Assembly (NCBI RefSeq): GCF_001542905.1
Contig: NZ_LOAJ01000001.1
Location: 62,001-126,000 of the forward strand
Length of the DNA stretch: 64,000 nucleotides
Origin: Halorubrum aethiopicum
GTDB lineage: Archaea > Halobacteriota > Halobacteria > Halobacteriales > Haloferacaceae
Direction: 5' to 3'
The notes beneath the pieces were generated by a model. It made no database searches, was not told where the DNA came from, and saw nothing but the letters and a program-made list of their open reading frames with translations. Below are positions 1 through 7,752 of the stretch, in pieces. The stretch's first letter is position 1. Each line of letters starts with the position of its first letter. Both the position numbers and the translations under genes were made by a program.

Positions 1-15
1 GTCACAGAACTGCAT
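1..15 (-). CDS. tfs: Transcription factor S, first five codons only
   Basis: The reverse strand reads ATG CAG TTC TGT GAC (MQFCD), then leaves the window. MQFCD followed by a zinc ribbon is the usual start of haloarchaeal TFS, the TFIIS/RPB9-like factor that stimulates transcript cleavage by stalled RNA polymerase. A TATA-like AGCATAAG (reverse strand, 41-48) lies 26-33 bases upstream of the ATG, as expected for a leaderless message. Only five residues are visible, so the identity rests on this short match plus the promoter position. Confidence 0.55.
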
Positions 16-40
16 CTCCTCGCGGTAGGGACCGAGCGCC

Positions 41-48
41 CTTATGCT
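41..48 (-). promoter_or_regulatory. TATA box of the tfs start
   Basis: Reverse-strand AGCATAAG ends 26 bases before the ATG at 15, the spacing of a leaderless archaeal promoter. It lies just past the end of the neighbouring gene, so the start at 15 may have its own promoter. Confidence 0.4.
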
Positions 49-74
49 CCCCGTTGATCGCGGCCGCTCGCGGG

Positions 75-602
75 TCACTCGTCGAGCCGCCCGTGTCGGT
101 CGAACCGGGGGCCGTCGTCGGTCACCATCGGGCAGTCGCGGACGCGGAACTCCTCGAAGCCGACCGCCTCGAGTATCGAGGCGTCCTCGTGGGTACAGGC
201 GGTCTCCGGCGGATCCGCGAAGTGCGGACAGCGGTGGCAGTACGTCCGCTTGTCGACGACGTGGTCGGTCGACTCGCGCGGGTCACTCTCCGGAAACGTC
301 GCGTCCGCGAGGTCGTCCGGGTCCTCCTCCAGCGCGTCCCAGACCCCGTCGACGTCGACCTCGTCGACCTCCATCCGCTCGAATGGATCGCCGCCGGCGT
401 CCGGAGACCCCGTCTCGTCGTCGAGTTCCGCGAAGGGATCCGCGTCGGGGTCGTCGTCGATCTCATCGAACGGGTCGTCGCGCGCGCCCCCGATCCCATC
501 GAACGGGTCGCTCGCGCCCTCATCCCCGTCGAGCGGGTCGGCCTCGTCGTCGTCCGGTCGGTCGATCCGGTCCTCAGAGCGGTCGGGCGGGCCGTCGCTC
601 AT
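75..602 (-). CDS. Conserved haloarchaeal protein with DPF repeats and a four-Cys motif
   Basis: A 175-residue very acidic protein of unknown function. The first 80 residues are low-complexity and hold four copies of a D-P-F-x-x-hydrophobic motif (about residues 32, 43, 55 and 72). The C-terminal part is globular-looking and carries C122-x2-C125, C136 and C157, probably a small zinc site (YCHRCPHF...C...DCP). Its ATG overlaps the TGA of the upstream coiled-coil gene (bases 599-602), so the two are translationally coupled. The pairing suggests a common complex, which is inference. No catalytic motif is visible. Confidence 0.75.
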   Translation of the reverse strand: MSDGPPDRSEDRIDRPDDDEADPLDGDEGASDPFDGIGGARDDPFDEIDDDPDADPFAELDDETGSPDAGGDPFERMEVDEVDVDGVWDALEEDPDDLADATFPESDPRESTDHVVDKRTYCHRCPHFADPPETACTHEDASILEAVGFEEFRVRDCPMVTDDGPRFDRHGRLDE

Positions 603-1534
603 CGTCCGCCCCGACCGCTCTCGTCCGTCGTCCCGTCGGCGCGATCCGTCGTCCCCCCGCTCGCCCGGTCCCCGTCGTCCGCGTTCGAAGCCACGTCGCC
701 CTCGAGCGCGGGTCTGTCGTCGACGGTCAGCGTCGAGCGCCGGTAGAACCGCTCCGCGGGGTCGAGGTCGTCGAACGGCGACTCACAGTAGGGACACTCC
801 GGGGTCGAGAGGAGCGAGAGACGAACGGTGTTCTCACAGCCGCCGCAGTCGGCCTTTTTCACCCCGTGTCGGTTCGCCGTCCGGAGGATCGCGTCGAGCC
901 GATCGCGGTCGGCGCGCTCGCGTCGGACCGCACGGATCTCGCGCTGTGCGCGGACGACCGCGCTCGCGACGCGCGAGAGCTTCTCCGAGCGGTCCTCGCC
1001 GGCCGCGGCCAGGTCCTCGATGCGGTCCTCGGCGGCGGCGAGTCGGTCCTCGGTGTCGGCGAGCCGGTCCGCCGTCTCGGAGAGTTCCCCCTCCGCGCTC
1101 GCGACTCGGTCGTCGATCCCGGCGAGGTCGCTCTCGATCGTCGCGGCCGTCTCGTCGAGCCGGGAGAGCGCGTCCTCGAGCGATCCGACGCGCGCCTCCA
1201 CGCCGTCGAGTCGCTCGACGGCGCCGGCCACGTCGGCCGCGACCGCCTCCAGTCGCTCGGCCGTCTCGGGGTGGTCGTGGTCCGTCTCGGCTTTCCCCTC
1301 CAGATCGCGGTAGAGCCGGACGAACCGTTCGCGGAGGTCCTCGACGTCCTCGTCGACCGACGCGCGGAGCGCCTCGATCTCCGACCGAATCTCGGCGAGG
1401 TCCTCCGTGAGATCCGCGGCGGTCGCCACGGCGTGGCCGTCGCTTTCGGGATCCGCGGCGTCCACGCCGTCTCCCCCGCCGGTAGCGCCGTCGACCGCCT
1501 CCTCGACGGTCCCCCCTCCGTCGGAGTCACTCAT
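599..1534 (-). CDS. Coiled-coil protein with C-terminal zinc finger
   Basis: A 311-residue protein. After an acidic N-terminus, residues from about 40 to 215 are an almost unbroken heptad-like coiled coil rich in Glu, Arg, Ala and Leu. A zinc ribbon follows (CGGC, then CPYC some 16 residues later), with a disordered acidic tail. The start chosen is MSDSDGGG at 1534. An in-frame ATG at 1576 would add 14 basic residues unlike the rest. A TATA-like stretch (ACTTATGTC, reverse strand) lies near 1570-1580. It overlaps the downstream Cys-motif gene by four bases. Function is unknown; dimerisation with nucleic-acid or protein binding through the ribbon is a guess. Confidence 0.75.
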   Translation of the reverse strand: MSDSDGGGTVEEAVDGATGGGDGVDAADPESDGHAVATAADLTEDLAEIRSEIEALRASVDEDVEDLRERFVRLYRDLEGKAETDHDHPETAERLEAVAADVAGAVERLDGVEARVGSLEDALSRLDETAATIESDLAGIDDRVASAEGELSETADRLADTEDRLAAAEDRIEDLAAAGEDRSEKLSRVASAVVRAQREIRAVRRERADRDRLDAILRTANRHGVKKADCGGCENTVRLSLLSTPECPYCESPFDDLDPAERFYRRSTLTVDDRPALEGDVASNADDGDRASGGTTDRADGTTDESGRGGR

Positions 1535-1656
1535 CGCGGTACCCCTGCATCTACGCCACGTTCGACGGCGAGACATAAGTAACCTGCCGCGTGGTTCTCC
1601 GGATCGATACTCCCGGCGGCCGCGGCGGTCGTGGCGGTCGCGGCGGTCGTGGCGGC

Positions 1657-1719
1657 GTCGCCGTCAGCGGCGGCGGGACCGCGTCGTCGACCTCGTCGCC
1701 GTCAGCGGCGGCGGGACCG
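1657..1719. repeat. 25-bp direct repeat pair in a GC-rich intergenic stretch
   Basis: Two copies of a 25-base sequence starting GTCGCCGTCAGCGGCGGCGG lie at 1657-1681 and 1695-1719. They are preceded at 1615-1655 by tandem GGCGGTCG-type units. The block fills the space between the coiled-coil gene promoter and the 3' end of the RecA-like gene. It probably arose by slippage. I see no reading frame or hairpin that explains it. Confidence 0.7.
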
Positions 1720-1735
1720 ACTCACGACCCGCCGC

Positions 1736-2572
1736 TCACCGTATCTTCCGGACGTCGCTGATGTCGAACCCGCCGTCGTGGACCTCCGTCTCGAACCGGA
1801 CGATGTTCTCCGCCTCCAGCCGCGAGAGGACGCCGCGGAACTCCCGGACGAACATGGTCCGAGCCCGCTTCGACCCGCCGCTCTCCCAGGTGAACTGGAG
1901 GGTGCCGCCGGCGGCGTCCATCAGCGTGCCGAACTCCCGGTCGGTGAGCGCGTCGTGGTTGACCAACACCAAGATGAGCCCCTGCCACCGGGTGGCGGCC
2001 TTCTTCAGCCCCTTCATCACCATCGCGACGTCGCTCCACTCCATGTCGTCGGAGGCGGCGGAGACGAGGTCGGTCACGGAGTCGATACAGACCACGTTGC
2101 CGGCGGCGTGCTCGGTCAGGTAGTCGCCGAAGGCGGTGAGCACGTCGTCGTAGCGTCCGTGGTCGCCCAGATCCGCGATCGTCGTCGTCTCGCCCTCGTA
2201 CCACTCCCGCGGGATCGGGCTGAGCTGGAAGAACTCCGGCGAGAGGTCGCGGAACGCGATCCCCTCGGCGGCGGCGTCGACGACCTCCTCGGCCAGCGTG
2301 TACTCCATCTCCCTCGTCAGCGCCGCCTCGCCGGCGGTGAAAGAGAGGTAGTGGACCTCCGGCGGGACCGCCGCGTCGCCGGGGAGGTCGCCGTAGTAGA
2401 GGTCGAAGAGCTCCTCGTCGGTCCGCCCGAGGGCGTTCATCGCCGCGCTCGTGTAGAGGAACTCCCGCGCGCCGGCTCCCGACTCCCCGGCGAGCAGCAC
2501 CACGCTTCCGGGCGGCGCGCCGCCGTCCAGGATCGAATCCAGTCGGGCGACGCCGAACGGGACACTCGACAT
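1736..2572 (-). CDS. RecA-superfamily ATPase, KaiC/RadA-like (HTR-like protein)
   Basis: A 278-residue single-domain RecA/KaiC-like protein. It opens MSSVPFGVARLDSILDGG, the typical KaiC/GvpD/RadA N-terminal motif. A degenerate Walker A follows (LLAGESGAGAREF, with Ala-Arg instead of Lys-Ser/Thr), then a Walker B-like strand VVCIDSVTD. The altered P-loop suggests weak or lost ATP hydrolysis. Haloarchaeal proteins of this kind are often annotated HTR-like and linked to signal transduction. The start at 2572 fits the family; an upstream in-frame ATG at 2665 lies inside the preceding gene. It starts 25 bases after the GHMP kinase stop, so the two likely share a transcript. Confidence 0.75.
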   Translation of the reverse strand: MSSVPFGVARLDSILDGGAPPGSVVLLAGESGAGAREFLYTSAAMNALGRTDEELFDLYYGDLPGDAAVPPEVHYLSFTAGEAALTREMEYTLAEEVVDAAAEGIAFRDLSPEFFQLSPIPREWYEGETTTIADLGDHGRYDDVLTAFGDYLTEHAAGNVVCIDSVTDLVSAASDDMEWSDVAMVMKGLKKAATRWQGLILVLVNHDALTDREFGTLMDAAGGTLQFTWESGGSKRARTMFVREFRGVLSRLEAENIVRFETEVHDGGFDISDVRKIR

Positions 2573-2597
2573 ACCTCGGTACGGGTCGCGGGCCCGC

Positions 2598-3746
2598 TTA
2601 GTGTTGTCCCTCGTCGCGGTCGCGAGCGGGGCTCCCCGAGCCGTCCGAACCGCCCGGCCCGCCACGAACCCGCGCGCCCTCGTTCGCCGCCCGGACGACG
2701 GCGACGCCGCCGCCGACGCCCGCCGCCTCGAGCGCGTGCTCGCCGGCCTCCATCGCCGCGTCGGCGCGGTCGGCGTCCGTGACCCCGTAGACGGCCGGCC
2801 CCCAGGAGGACTGCCCGGCCCCGAACACCGCCGGCGACGACGACAGCGACGCCACCACGTCGCCGACCGGCGGCCGGTAGACGCCGCCCTGTTCGTCCGC
2901 GTACCACGCGCCGTTGAGCCGCCCCACCGACGCGACCGCCGCGCCGAACGCCTCCGCGCGCCCCGCCGCGACCGCGGGCAGCACCCGACGGGTGACGATC
3001 CCGGCGATCCGGTCGGCGAGGCCCGGCTCCGCCCGCTCGACGGCCGCGCGCATCGAGGCGTCCTCGCTCTCCCCGTTCCGCCCCGGCTCGGCGTCCGGGC
3101 GGACGAGCAGGAACCGCCAGTCGTCGGGGACCTCGTGGCGCGCGGCGACCGGCGGAACGGTCCACTCCCCGTCGGCCGGGCGGTCGGTCGTGAACCGCGC
3201 GGTCGGGTGGCCCGCGTCGAGGACGAACCCCCCCGCCTCGAAGGCCGCGACGCCGACCCCGGAGCGACCGCCCCGACCCATCGCGGGAGCGCGCTCGCGG
3301 ACCTTCGGATCGCGGCCGTGCGCGCGAGCGATGGCCGCGAGCGTCGTCGCGGCCAGCTGCGTGCCGCTTCCCAGGCCCGCGTGTCGCGGGAGCGACGCCC
3401 GGACCGTGACGGCCGCGCCGGGAACGTCGAGCAGGTCGACGGCGGTCACGGCGTACTCGCGGGCGTCGGCGCGGACCTCGTCGTGAACGTCGGCACGGAT
3501 CGCGTCGCGAGCGTCGTCGCGAACCGCGTCGCGGGCCTCGCCGGGGACCGCGTCCGCCCCGGACCCGTCGGCACCGGCGAGCGCGTCCGCCTCCACGGCC
3601 ACCGTCACCGACTCCGCTGGAACCGCCTCGACGGTCACCCGCGGCTCCGCGAGCGCCAGCCCGAGCGCGCCGTACAGGCGCTCGTGTGAGAGGCTGAGGT
3701 TACAGAAGCCGAAGTGGAGCCGCGCCCCGGCGCTCGCGAGTGCCAT
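2598..3746 (-). CDS. GHMP kinase-fold protein, beta-RFAP synthase family
   Basis: A 382-residue protein of the GHMP kinase superfamily. The N-terminus MALASAGARLHFGFCNLS and the glycine loop PRHAGLGSGTQLA (residues 120-132) match beta-ribofuranosylaminobenzene 5'-phosphate synthase. That enzyme condenses a benzoate with PRPP in tetrahydromethanopterin synthesis. Haloarchaea use folates rather than methanopterin, so the real substrate is uncertain. Residues 56-97 form an acidic, internally repetitive insertion (RDAVRDDARDAIRADVHDEV pattern) between two core strands. Longer upstream starts were rejected because the preceding stretch is frame-shadow sequence. It is followed after 25 bases by the RecA-like ATPase. 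Confidence 0.75.
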   Translation of the reverse strand: MALASAGARLHFGFCNLSLSHERLYGALGLALAEPRVTVEAVPAESVTVAVEADALAGADGSGADAVPGEARDAVRDDARDAIRADVHDEVRADAREYAVTAVDLLDVPGAAVTVRASLPRHAGLGSGTQLAATTLAAIARAHGRDPKVRERAPAMGRGGRSGVGVAAFEAGGFVLDAGHPTARFTTDRPADGEWTVPPVAARHEVPDDWRFLLVRPDAEPGRNGESEDASMRAAVERAEPGLADRIAGIVTRRVLPAVAAGRAEAFGAAVASVGRLNGAWYADEQGGVYRPPVGDVVASLSSSPAVFGAGQSSWGPAVYGVTDADRADAAMEAGEHALEAAGVGGGVAVVRAANEGARVRGGPGGSDGSGSPARDRDEGQH

Positions 3747-3853
3747 CGTCGTCCCCGCTTCGACCCCGACGCATAAAAGGGATCGAGACGGGGGCGAAAA
3801 CCGCCGTTCCGGCCGCTCGCGGTCGTGGTCGCCTCCGGGGTCGTCGCCCCGGT

Positions 3854-4354
3854 TCACTCGAACAGCCGCGCGGTGGCCTCCCCGGAGGCGAAGAGCCGCG
3901 GGTCCGGGTCGTCGAGGTCGCTCTCGGGGAGCACCTCGATCCGGGCCGTGGCCAGCGTCGAACCGACGTCGATCACGTCGGCCTGGACGACGTGCGGCTC
4001 GTCTCCCCCGTCGTGAAACGACATGTCGATCCGCGTGGTCGCGAGCGGGACCGGCTCGAGCGCGTCCGCGATGATCGCCGCCATGGCGGCTGCATCGGCC
4101 AGCGTCATGAGAATGCCGCCATTTATCCCCTCCGCGGGACCGACCTCCGGCGGCCGCGTCCGGTCGCTGACCGGCTGGCGTATCCGGACGAACCCGCGTT
4201 CGACCGTCAGCAGCTCCGGCTGGAGCCACTCGTAGTAGGGGTTCGAGCGCCGGAGGTACTTCAGGTACTCCTCGACGCTCTCCAGTCTGACTCGCTCCGT
4301 CTCCTCGTCGATCGATTCTCCCGTCCCGTCGGATCCGGTGTCCTCGTTCGTCAT
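3854..4354 (-). CDS. PaaI-type hotdog-fold thioesterase
   Basis: A 166-residue protein. After about 20 acidic residues comes a single hotdog domain: GINGGILMTLADAAAMAA forms the central helix with the catalytic Asp, followed by strands TTRIDMSFHDGG and STLATARIEVL. The family hydrolyses acyl-CoA thioesters in the cytoplasm; the acyl group cannot be told from sequence. It stands alone, with a 107-base gap to the GHMP kinase start and 85 bases from the cupin gene, all on one strand. An in-frame start further upstream is not needed because homology-like sequence begins near residue 25. Confidence 0.8.
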   Translation of the reverse strand: MTNEDTGSDGTGESIDEETERVRLESVEEYLKYLRRSNPYYEWLQPELLTVERGFVRIRQPVSDRTRPPEVGPAEGINGGILMTLADAAAMAAIIADALEPVPLATTRIDMSFHDGGDEPHVVQADVIDVGSTLATARIEVLPESDLDDPDPRLFASGEATARLFE

Positions 4355-4439
4355 CTATCGTCCGGGGGTGGAGGGTGGTCGTCGGAGCCGTCGTCTGACG
4401 CGGGTTGGCAGGACAGCGCGGTCCGACCCCGCTCGCCGG

Positions 4440-4778
4440 CTACTCCTCCCAGTCCGGGTTCGGTCGCGGGGGCGCGAACACGTCGAACCCCTCGACGGGA
4501 ACCTCGCCCTCGTTGACCGCCGCGTGCGGCTCCCCGCCGGGGATCGCGAACGTGTCGCCGGCGTGGACCGTCAGCTCCTCGCCGTCGACGACGAAGGTGA
4601 GCGCGCCCGCGGTGACCGTCCCGACCTGCTCGTGCGGGTGGTCGTGTTCGGGGACCTCCGCGCCCGGTTCGATGTAGAACCGCTGGATGCTCGCCTCGTC
4701 GCCCGCGGCCCCCTGGGTGAGGTGGACGCCGGGGACCGCCTCCGTCGACTCGACCTCGTCGGAAGACACGATGTCCAT
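4440..4778 (-). CDS. Small cupin-domain protein
   Basis: A 112-residue single cupin barrel. Motif 1 (GAEVPEHDHPHEQVGTVTAG) has the His-x-His-x3-4-Glu metal ligands. Motif 2 is GDTFAIPGGEPHAAVNEG with the last His. The start at 4778 (MDIVSSDEV) is preferred over an ATG nine bases upstream because it follows the usual short N-terminus. The gene lies 102 bases downstream of the E1/YcaO fusion on the same strand and could share its transcript. Cupins of this size bind a divalent metal; the substrate is unknown. Confidence 0.8.
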   Translation of the reverse strand: MDIVSSDEVESTEAVPGVHLTQGAAGDEASIQRFYIEPGAEVPEHDHPHEQVGTVTAGALTFVVDGEELTVHAGDTFAIPGGEPHAAVNEGEVPVEGFDVFAPPRPNPDWEE

Positions 4779-4880
4779 ACGACCCACCGCGACGCGCCGT
4801 CACTTAAACACGCGGGGCGGAGGGAGCGACCGCGTGGGTCACTCGCCGGACTCCCGGAGAACGCCGGCGAGGTCACGCGC

Positions 4881-6668
4881 TCACGGGAACGGGTGGTACT
4901 CCCGGTCGAGCGTCGGCTCGAACCCCATCGATCGGGGGACCTCGCGGGCGCGCTCGCCGAAGAACGGGTCGCCGGTGAAGAGCGGCTGTGCGCCGGGAAC
5001 GAGGACGCGAACGGCCTCGAAGCCGAGCGCGGCCACGTCGCGGGTCGTCGTGCGCGCGACGACGGGGTCGAGTCCCACCGCGCGAACGCGGTCGACGACC
5101 GCCTCGAGTTCGGCGACTCCGCCGTCCCCGCTCCGGGAGTCGGACTCGCCGCCCGTCTCGCCGCCGAAGTCGGGCGCGTCGAGGGTCGTCGCCGGGACCG
5201 TCGCGTCGGGGTCAAAGAACTCGCGCGTCGCGTCCGGGAGGTCGGCGTGGCGGCCGATCGCGGCACCCTGCTCGCCGGCGGTCTCTCTCCCCATCGACCG
5301 GAGCTCCGTCCAGTTCTGGAGCGCCTCCGCGAGCGCGTTCCGGGCCGCGGCGGCCGGGTCGAGGTCCGCGCCCGACCCCGCGGCGAACCGGGGCCAGTCG
5401 CCGTCGCGGTGGACGGCGGCGGCGACGACCGGCACGTCGACGTCGGTCGTGACGAGCAGCGTCGACACCGACAGCGATTCGGCACGGGCGCGCTTCTCGA
5501 GCCGATCGACCACCGGGTCGTCGAGGTCGAGCCCGAGCGGCTCCGTCGTCGAGTACCACGTCGTCATGGTGGCGTCGCGCTCGATCGTCTCGTACAGCCC
5601 CGACAGCGCGGCCTCCGCGCCGGTGTTGCCGAGACCGAGCCCGGTCGTGATCGCGGGGCGGTACCGAGGCTCCGGCGGCGGAAAGTGGACGAACTCCGCC
5701 GGGAGGCTGACGACCGTCTCGGGATCCGGCGACGGATCGCCGTTCCGCGGCGGCGATCCCGCCGGACCCGTCGTCCCGACCAGCCGCTCGCCCGTGGTCC
5801 ACGCGAGTTCGTCCCCCGGCGCGTACGCCGCGGCGTCGTCCGGGCGGACGAACGCGTCCGGCGTCACCGGGTTCGGCACGTCGGCCTCGGTCGCGGTCGT
5901 GAACGACGACTCCCGATAGACGCCCGCGGCGTAGCGCTCGAGCCCCTCGCCGAGCGCCTTCATGAAGGCGGCGTCCCAGTCGTCGTCGGCTCCGGCGGCG
6001 AACTCCGCGGCGCGGACGTCCGAGAACGGCGTGGTGTCGGCGACGTGCGAGACGTAGTACGGCACCGGGAACGACTCGCGTTCGCCCACCTCGCCGATCG
6101 GTCCGATCCGGTCGTCGACGCCGCGCTCCGCGCGCTCCAATGCCCCGGAGATCGACCGGTGCTCGCCCTCGAGCGGGAGCGCCGGACCGGGATCGGAGCC
6201 GCAGCCGCAGCCGGGCACCGGGAGAAGCGTCCGCGTCGGACCGGGGACCTCTCGGACCGTGTCGCCGACCGGTTCGCCGGCGAGCAGCCGGATCGCCGTC
6301 CGGCCGGCGACCGCCCCGGCGTATCGGACGGCGGAGCGCGTCCCCTGCGGCGCGTCCGCCGCCTCGGCGCCGCCGCTCGCGACCCGCTTTCCGAGGCAGT
6401 CGTAACACGCGTCCTCCAGCACCGTCACCGCGGCGTCGACGTCCGCGAGCGGGGTCCCGCCGACCCCGCCCACCTCGACGGCCACCCAGCGGTCGAGCAG
6501 GTCGTTCGCGGCGTCGAACGTCGCCGATCCGGTCGTGTCGACGACGACGGCGAGGTCGAACCCGTCGAGCAGGGACGGCTCGACCGGCATCACGTTCACG
6601 TCGACGTCGCCGAGCGCGGCCGAGACGGCCTCGACCGCGGGGCCGTCGCCGACCAGTCCGATGTCCAT
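4881..6668 (-). CDS. E1-like/YcaO fusion (azoline-type cyclodehydratase homologue)
   Basis: A 595-residue two-domain protein. Residues 1-190 look like the E1/ocin-ThiF-like partner domain: a Rossmann-like start, then C88-x2-C91 and C154-x-C156, the tetrathiolate zinc pattern of that family. Residues from about 210 to the end are a YcaO domain, with ALGEGLERY and YETIERDAT matching the ATP/Mg-binding E-x2-E-R motifs and ALAEALQNW matching the Glu/Gln motif. The C-terminus ends HPFP, recalling the proline-rich end of azoline-forming YcaO enzymes. Such enzymes convert Cys/Ser/Thr or backbone amides using ATP. No precursor peptide or dehydrogenase gene is visible nearby, so the substrate is open. 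The start at 6668 replaces longer in-frame starts inside the next gene. Confidence 0.8.
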   Translation of the reverse strand: MDIGLVGDGPAVEAVSAALGDVDVNVMPVEPSLLDGFDLAVVVDTTGSATFDAANDLLDRWVAVEVGGVGGTPLADVDAAVTVLEDACYDCLGKRVASGGAEAADAPQGTRSAVRYAGAVAGRTAIRLLAGEPVGDTVREVPGPTRTLLPVPGCGCGSDPGPALPLEGEHRSISGALERAERGVDDRIGPIGEVGERESFPVPYYVSHVADTTPFSDVRAAEFAAGADDDWDAAFMKALGEGLERYAAGVYRESSFTTATEADVPNPVTPDAFVRPDDAAAYAPGDELAWTTGERLVGTTGPAGSPPRNGDPSPDPETVVSLPAEFVHFPPPEPRYRPAITTGLGLGNTGAEAALSGLYETIERDATMTTWYSTTEPLGLDLDDPVVDRLEKRARAESLSVSTLLVTTDVDVPVVAAAVHRDGDWPRFAAGSGADLDPAAAARNALAEALQNWTELRSMGRETAGEQGAAIGRHADLPDATREFFDPDATVPATTLDAPDFGGETGGESDSRSGDGGVAELEAVVDRVRAVGLDPVVARTTTRDVAALGFEAVRVLVPGAQPLFTGDPFFGERAREVPRSMGFEPTLDREYHPFP

Positions 6669-6763
6669 GCGGCGTCGACGGGGAGGAGGCAAAAAAAGCC
6701 CGCGGGGACGGGGGCGTCGGGCTACGAGGGAGGTCGACGCCGACCGCGACGAGGCGACCGCGG

Positions 6764-7576
6764 CTACGCGAGCAGGTCGGCCGCGGCGGCGGCGAACTCC
6801 TCGGCGTCGACGCCGACCAGCCGGTCGTCGCCGAGTTTGAGTCGGAGCCGCGGGCGACCCACGTCGATCGGGACCTTCTCCGTGTCGATGACGCCGACGT
6901 CCTCGAGCCGGGTCTTCGTCCGGGAAAACGTCGCCTTCGAGGCGATCCCCACGTCCTCGCCCCACTTCGAGATGTCGTACAGCAGGACGTCGTTGCGCGC
7001 GGCGACGAGGAGCGAGACCGTCACCTCGTCGAGCCCGTCGTCGCCGCTCGCGCTCTCCAGGGACGCGAGCACCGCGTCGAAGTCGTCGCGGACGTCCTCG
7101 CCGATGTCGGCCGCCATCGTCTCGCGAACGCGGCTGATCGACGGCGTGCGGAGCGCGTACTCCCCTGCGTCCGCGAACGCGTCGCGGTGCGTCCCGAAGA
7201 CCTCGGAGACGAACTCCTCGTCCGTCGTCGAGAGGGCGGCGACGCGGTCGCCGGCGTTCACGAGCGCGACGACCTTCGACTCGGAGACGAACAGCGCGTT
7301 GTCCGCGTCCGCGGGGAGGACGCGAAGCGTCAACGCCCCGGAATCGAGGAGGTCCGCGGCCTTCGAGGCGACGAGGAAGTCGTCCATGACGCTTTTCAGC
7401 ACGCGCTCGTCGGCGAGCATCGACATCGCCGGGAGGTCGTCGCGGTCGACGGCGGCGTCCACGAGCGAGACGATCGTCGACGCCGGCGGGTCGATCACGA
7501 ACAGTTCCTCGTCGGACCCGGCGAACGCCGCCTCGAGGACGTCCTCCACGTCCGATTCCAATAAATTCGACACCAT
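6764..7576 (-). CDS. tbsP: Probable transcriptional regulator TbsP (DUF5821-like)
   Basis: A 270-residue protein with an alpha/beta N-terminal two-thirds (residues 20-150) and a C-terminal winged helix around residues 190-245 (GIASKATFSRTKTRLEDVGV). The overall pattern (SNLLESDVEDVL start, FLVASKAADLL, ALTLRVLPADADNALFVSE) agrees with my memory of haloarchaeal TbsP, which works with TrmB in controlling glucose and energy metabolism. The assignment is from recall, not alignment. It is transcribed away from glyA from a clear AT-rich promoter and has an AGGAG-like site seven bases before the ATG. Confidence 0.6.
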   Translation of the reverse strand: MVSNLLESDVEDVLEAAFAGSDEELFVIDPPASTIVSLVDAAVDRDDLPAMSMLADERVLKSVMDDFLVASKAADLLDSGALTLRVLPADADNALFVSESKVVALVNAGDRVAALSTTDEEFVSEVFGTHRDAFADAGEYALRTPSISRVRETMAADIGEDVRDDFDAVLASLESASGDDGLDEVTVSLLVAARNDVLLYDISKWGEDVGIASKATFSRTKTRLEDVGVIDTEKVPIDVGRPRLRLKLGDDRLVGVDAEEFAAAAADLLA

Positions 7577-7600
7577 CTATCTCCTCGTATACAATCCGGA

Positions 7601-7617
7601 TATCTATTTAATATTAA
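7601..7617 (-). promoter_or_regulatory. TATA region of tbsP
   Basis: The reverse strand reads TTAATATTAAATAGATA, the most A+T-rich patch in this neighbourhood. It is centred about 33 bases upstream of the ATG at 7576. Its palindromic core AATATT could also be a regulator site in the 176-base gap shared with glyA. Confidence 0.55.
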
Positions 7618-7752
7618 CGGGATTTGGAAAGCGAACAACGCCGTTTGGGGGCGTCTCGCGGATGAAATCGGCGGATCCGCCGATCGTCGACCGCGCGCCC
7701 GTTCCGCTCGCGGACGGACAGGCTTAATGTGCCGTCGACCGCGACGAGGAGT

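Noticed and set aside
4338..4880. A precursor peptide for the YcaO protein next to it
   Set aside because: The only gene there is the cupin. Short frames lack a leader-like sequence or a Cys/Ser/Thr core.
4338..7727. An unbroken 1129-codon plus-strand frame
   Set aside because: It is antisense to the cupin, E1/YcaO and TbsP genes. It is basic, Arg-rich and lacks family motifs, a typical shadow frame in very GC-rich DNA.
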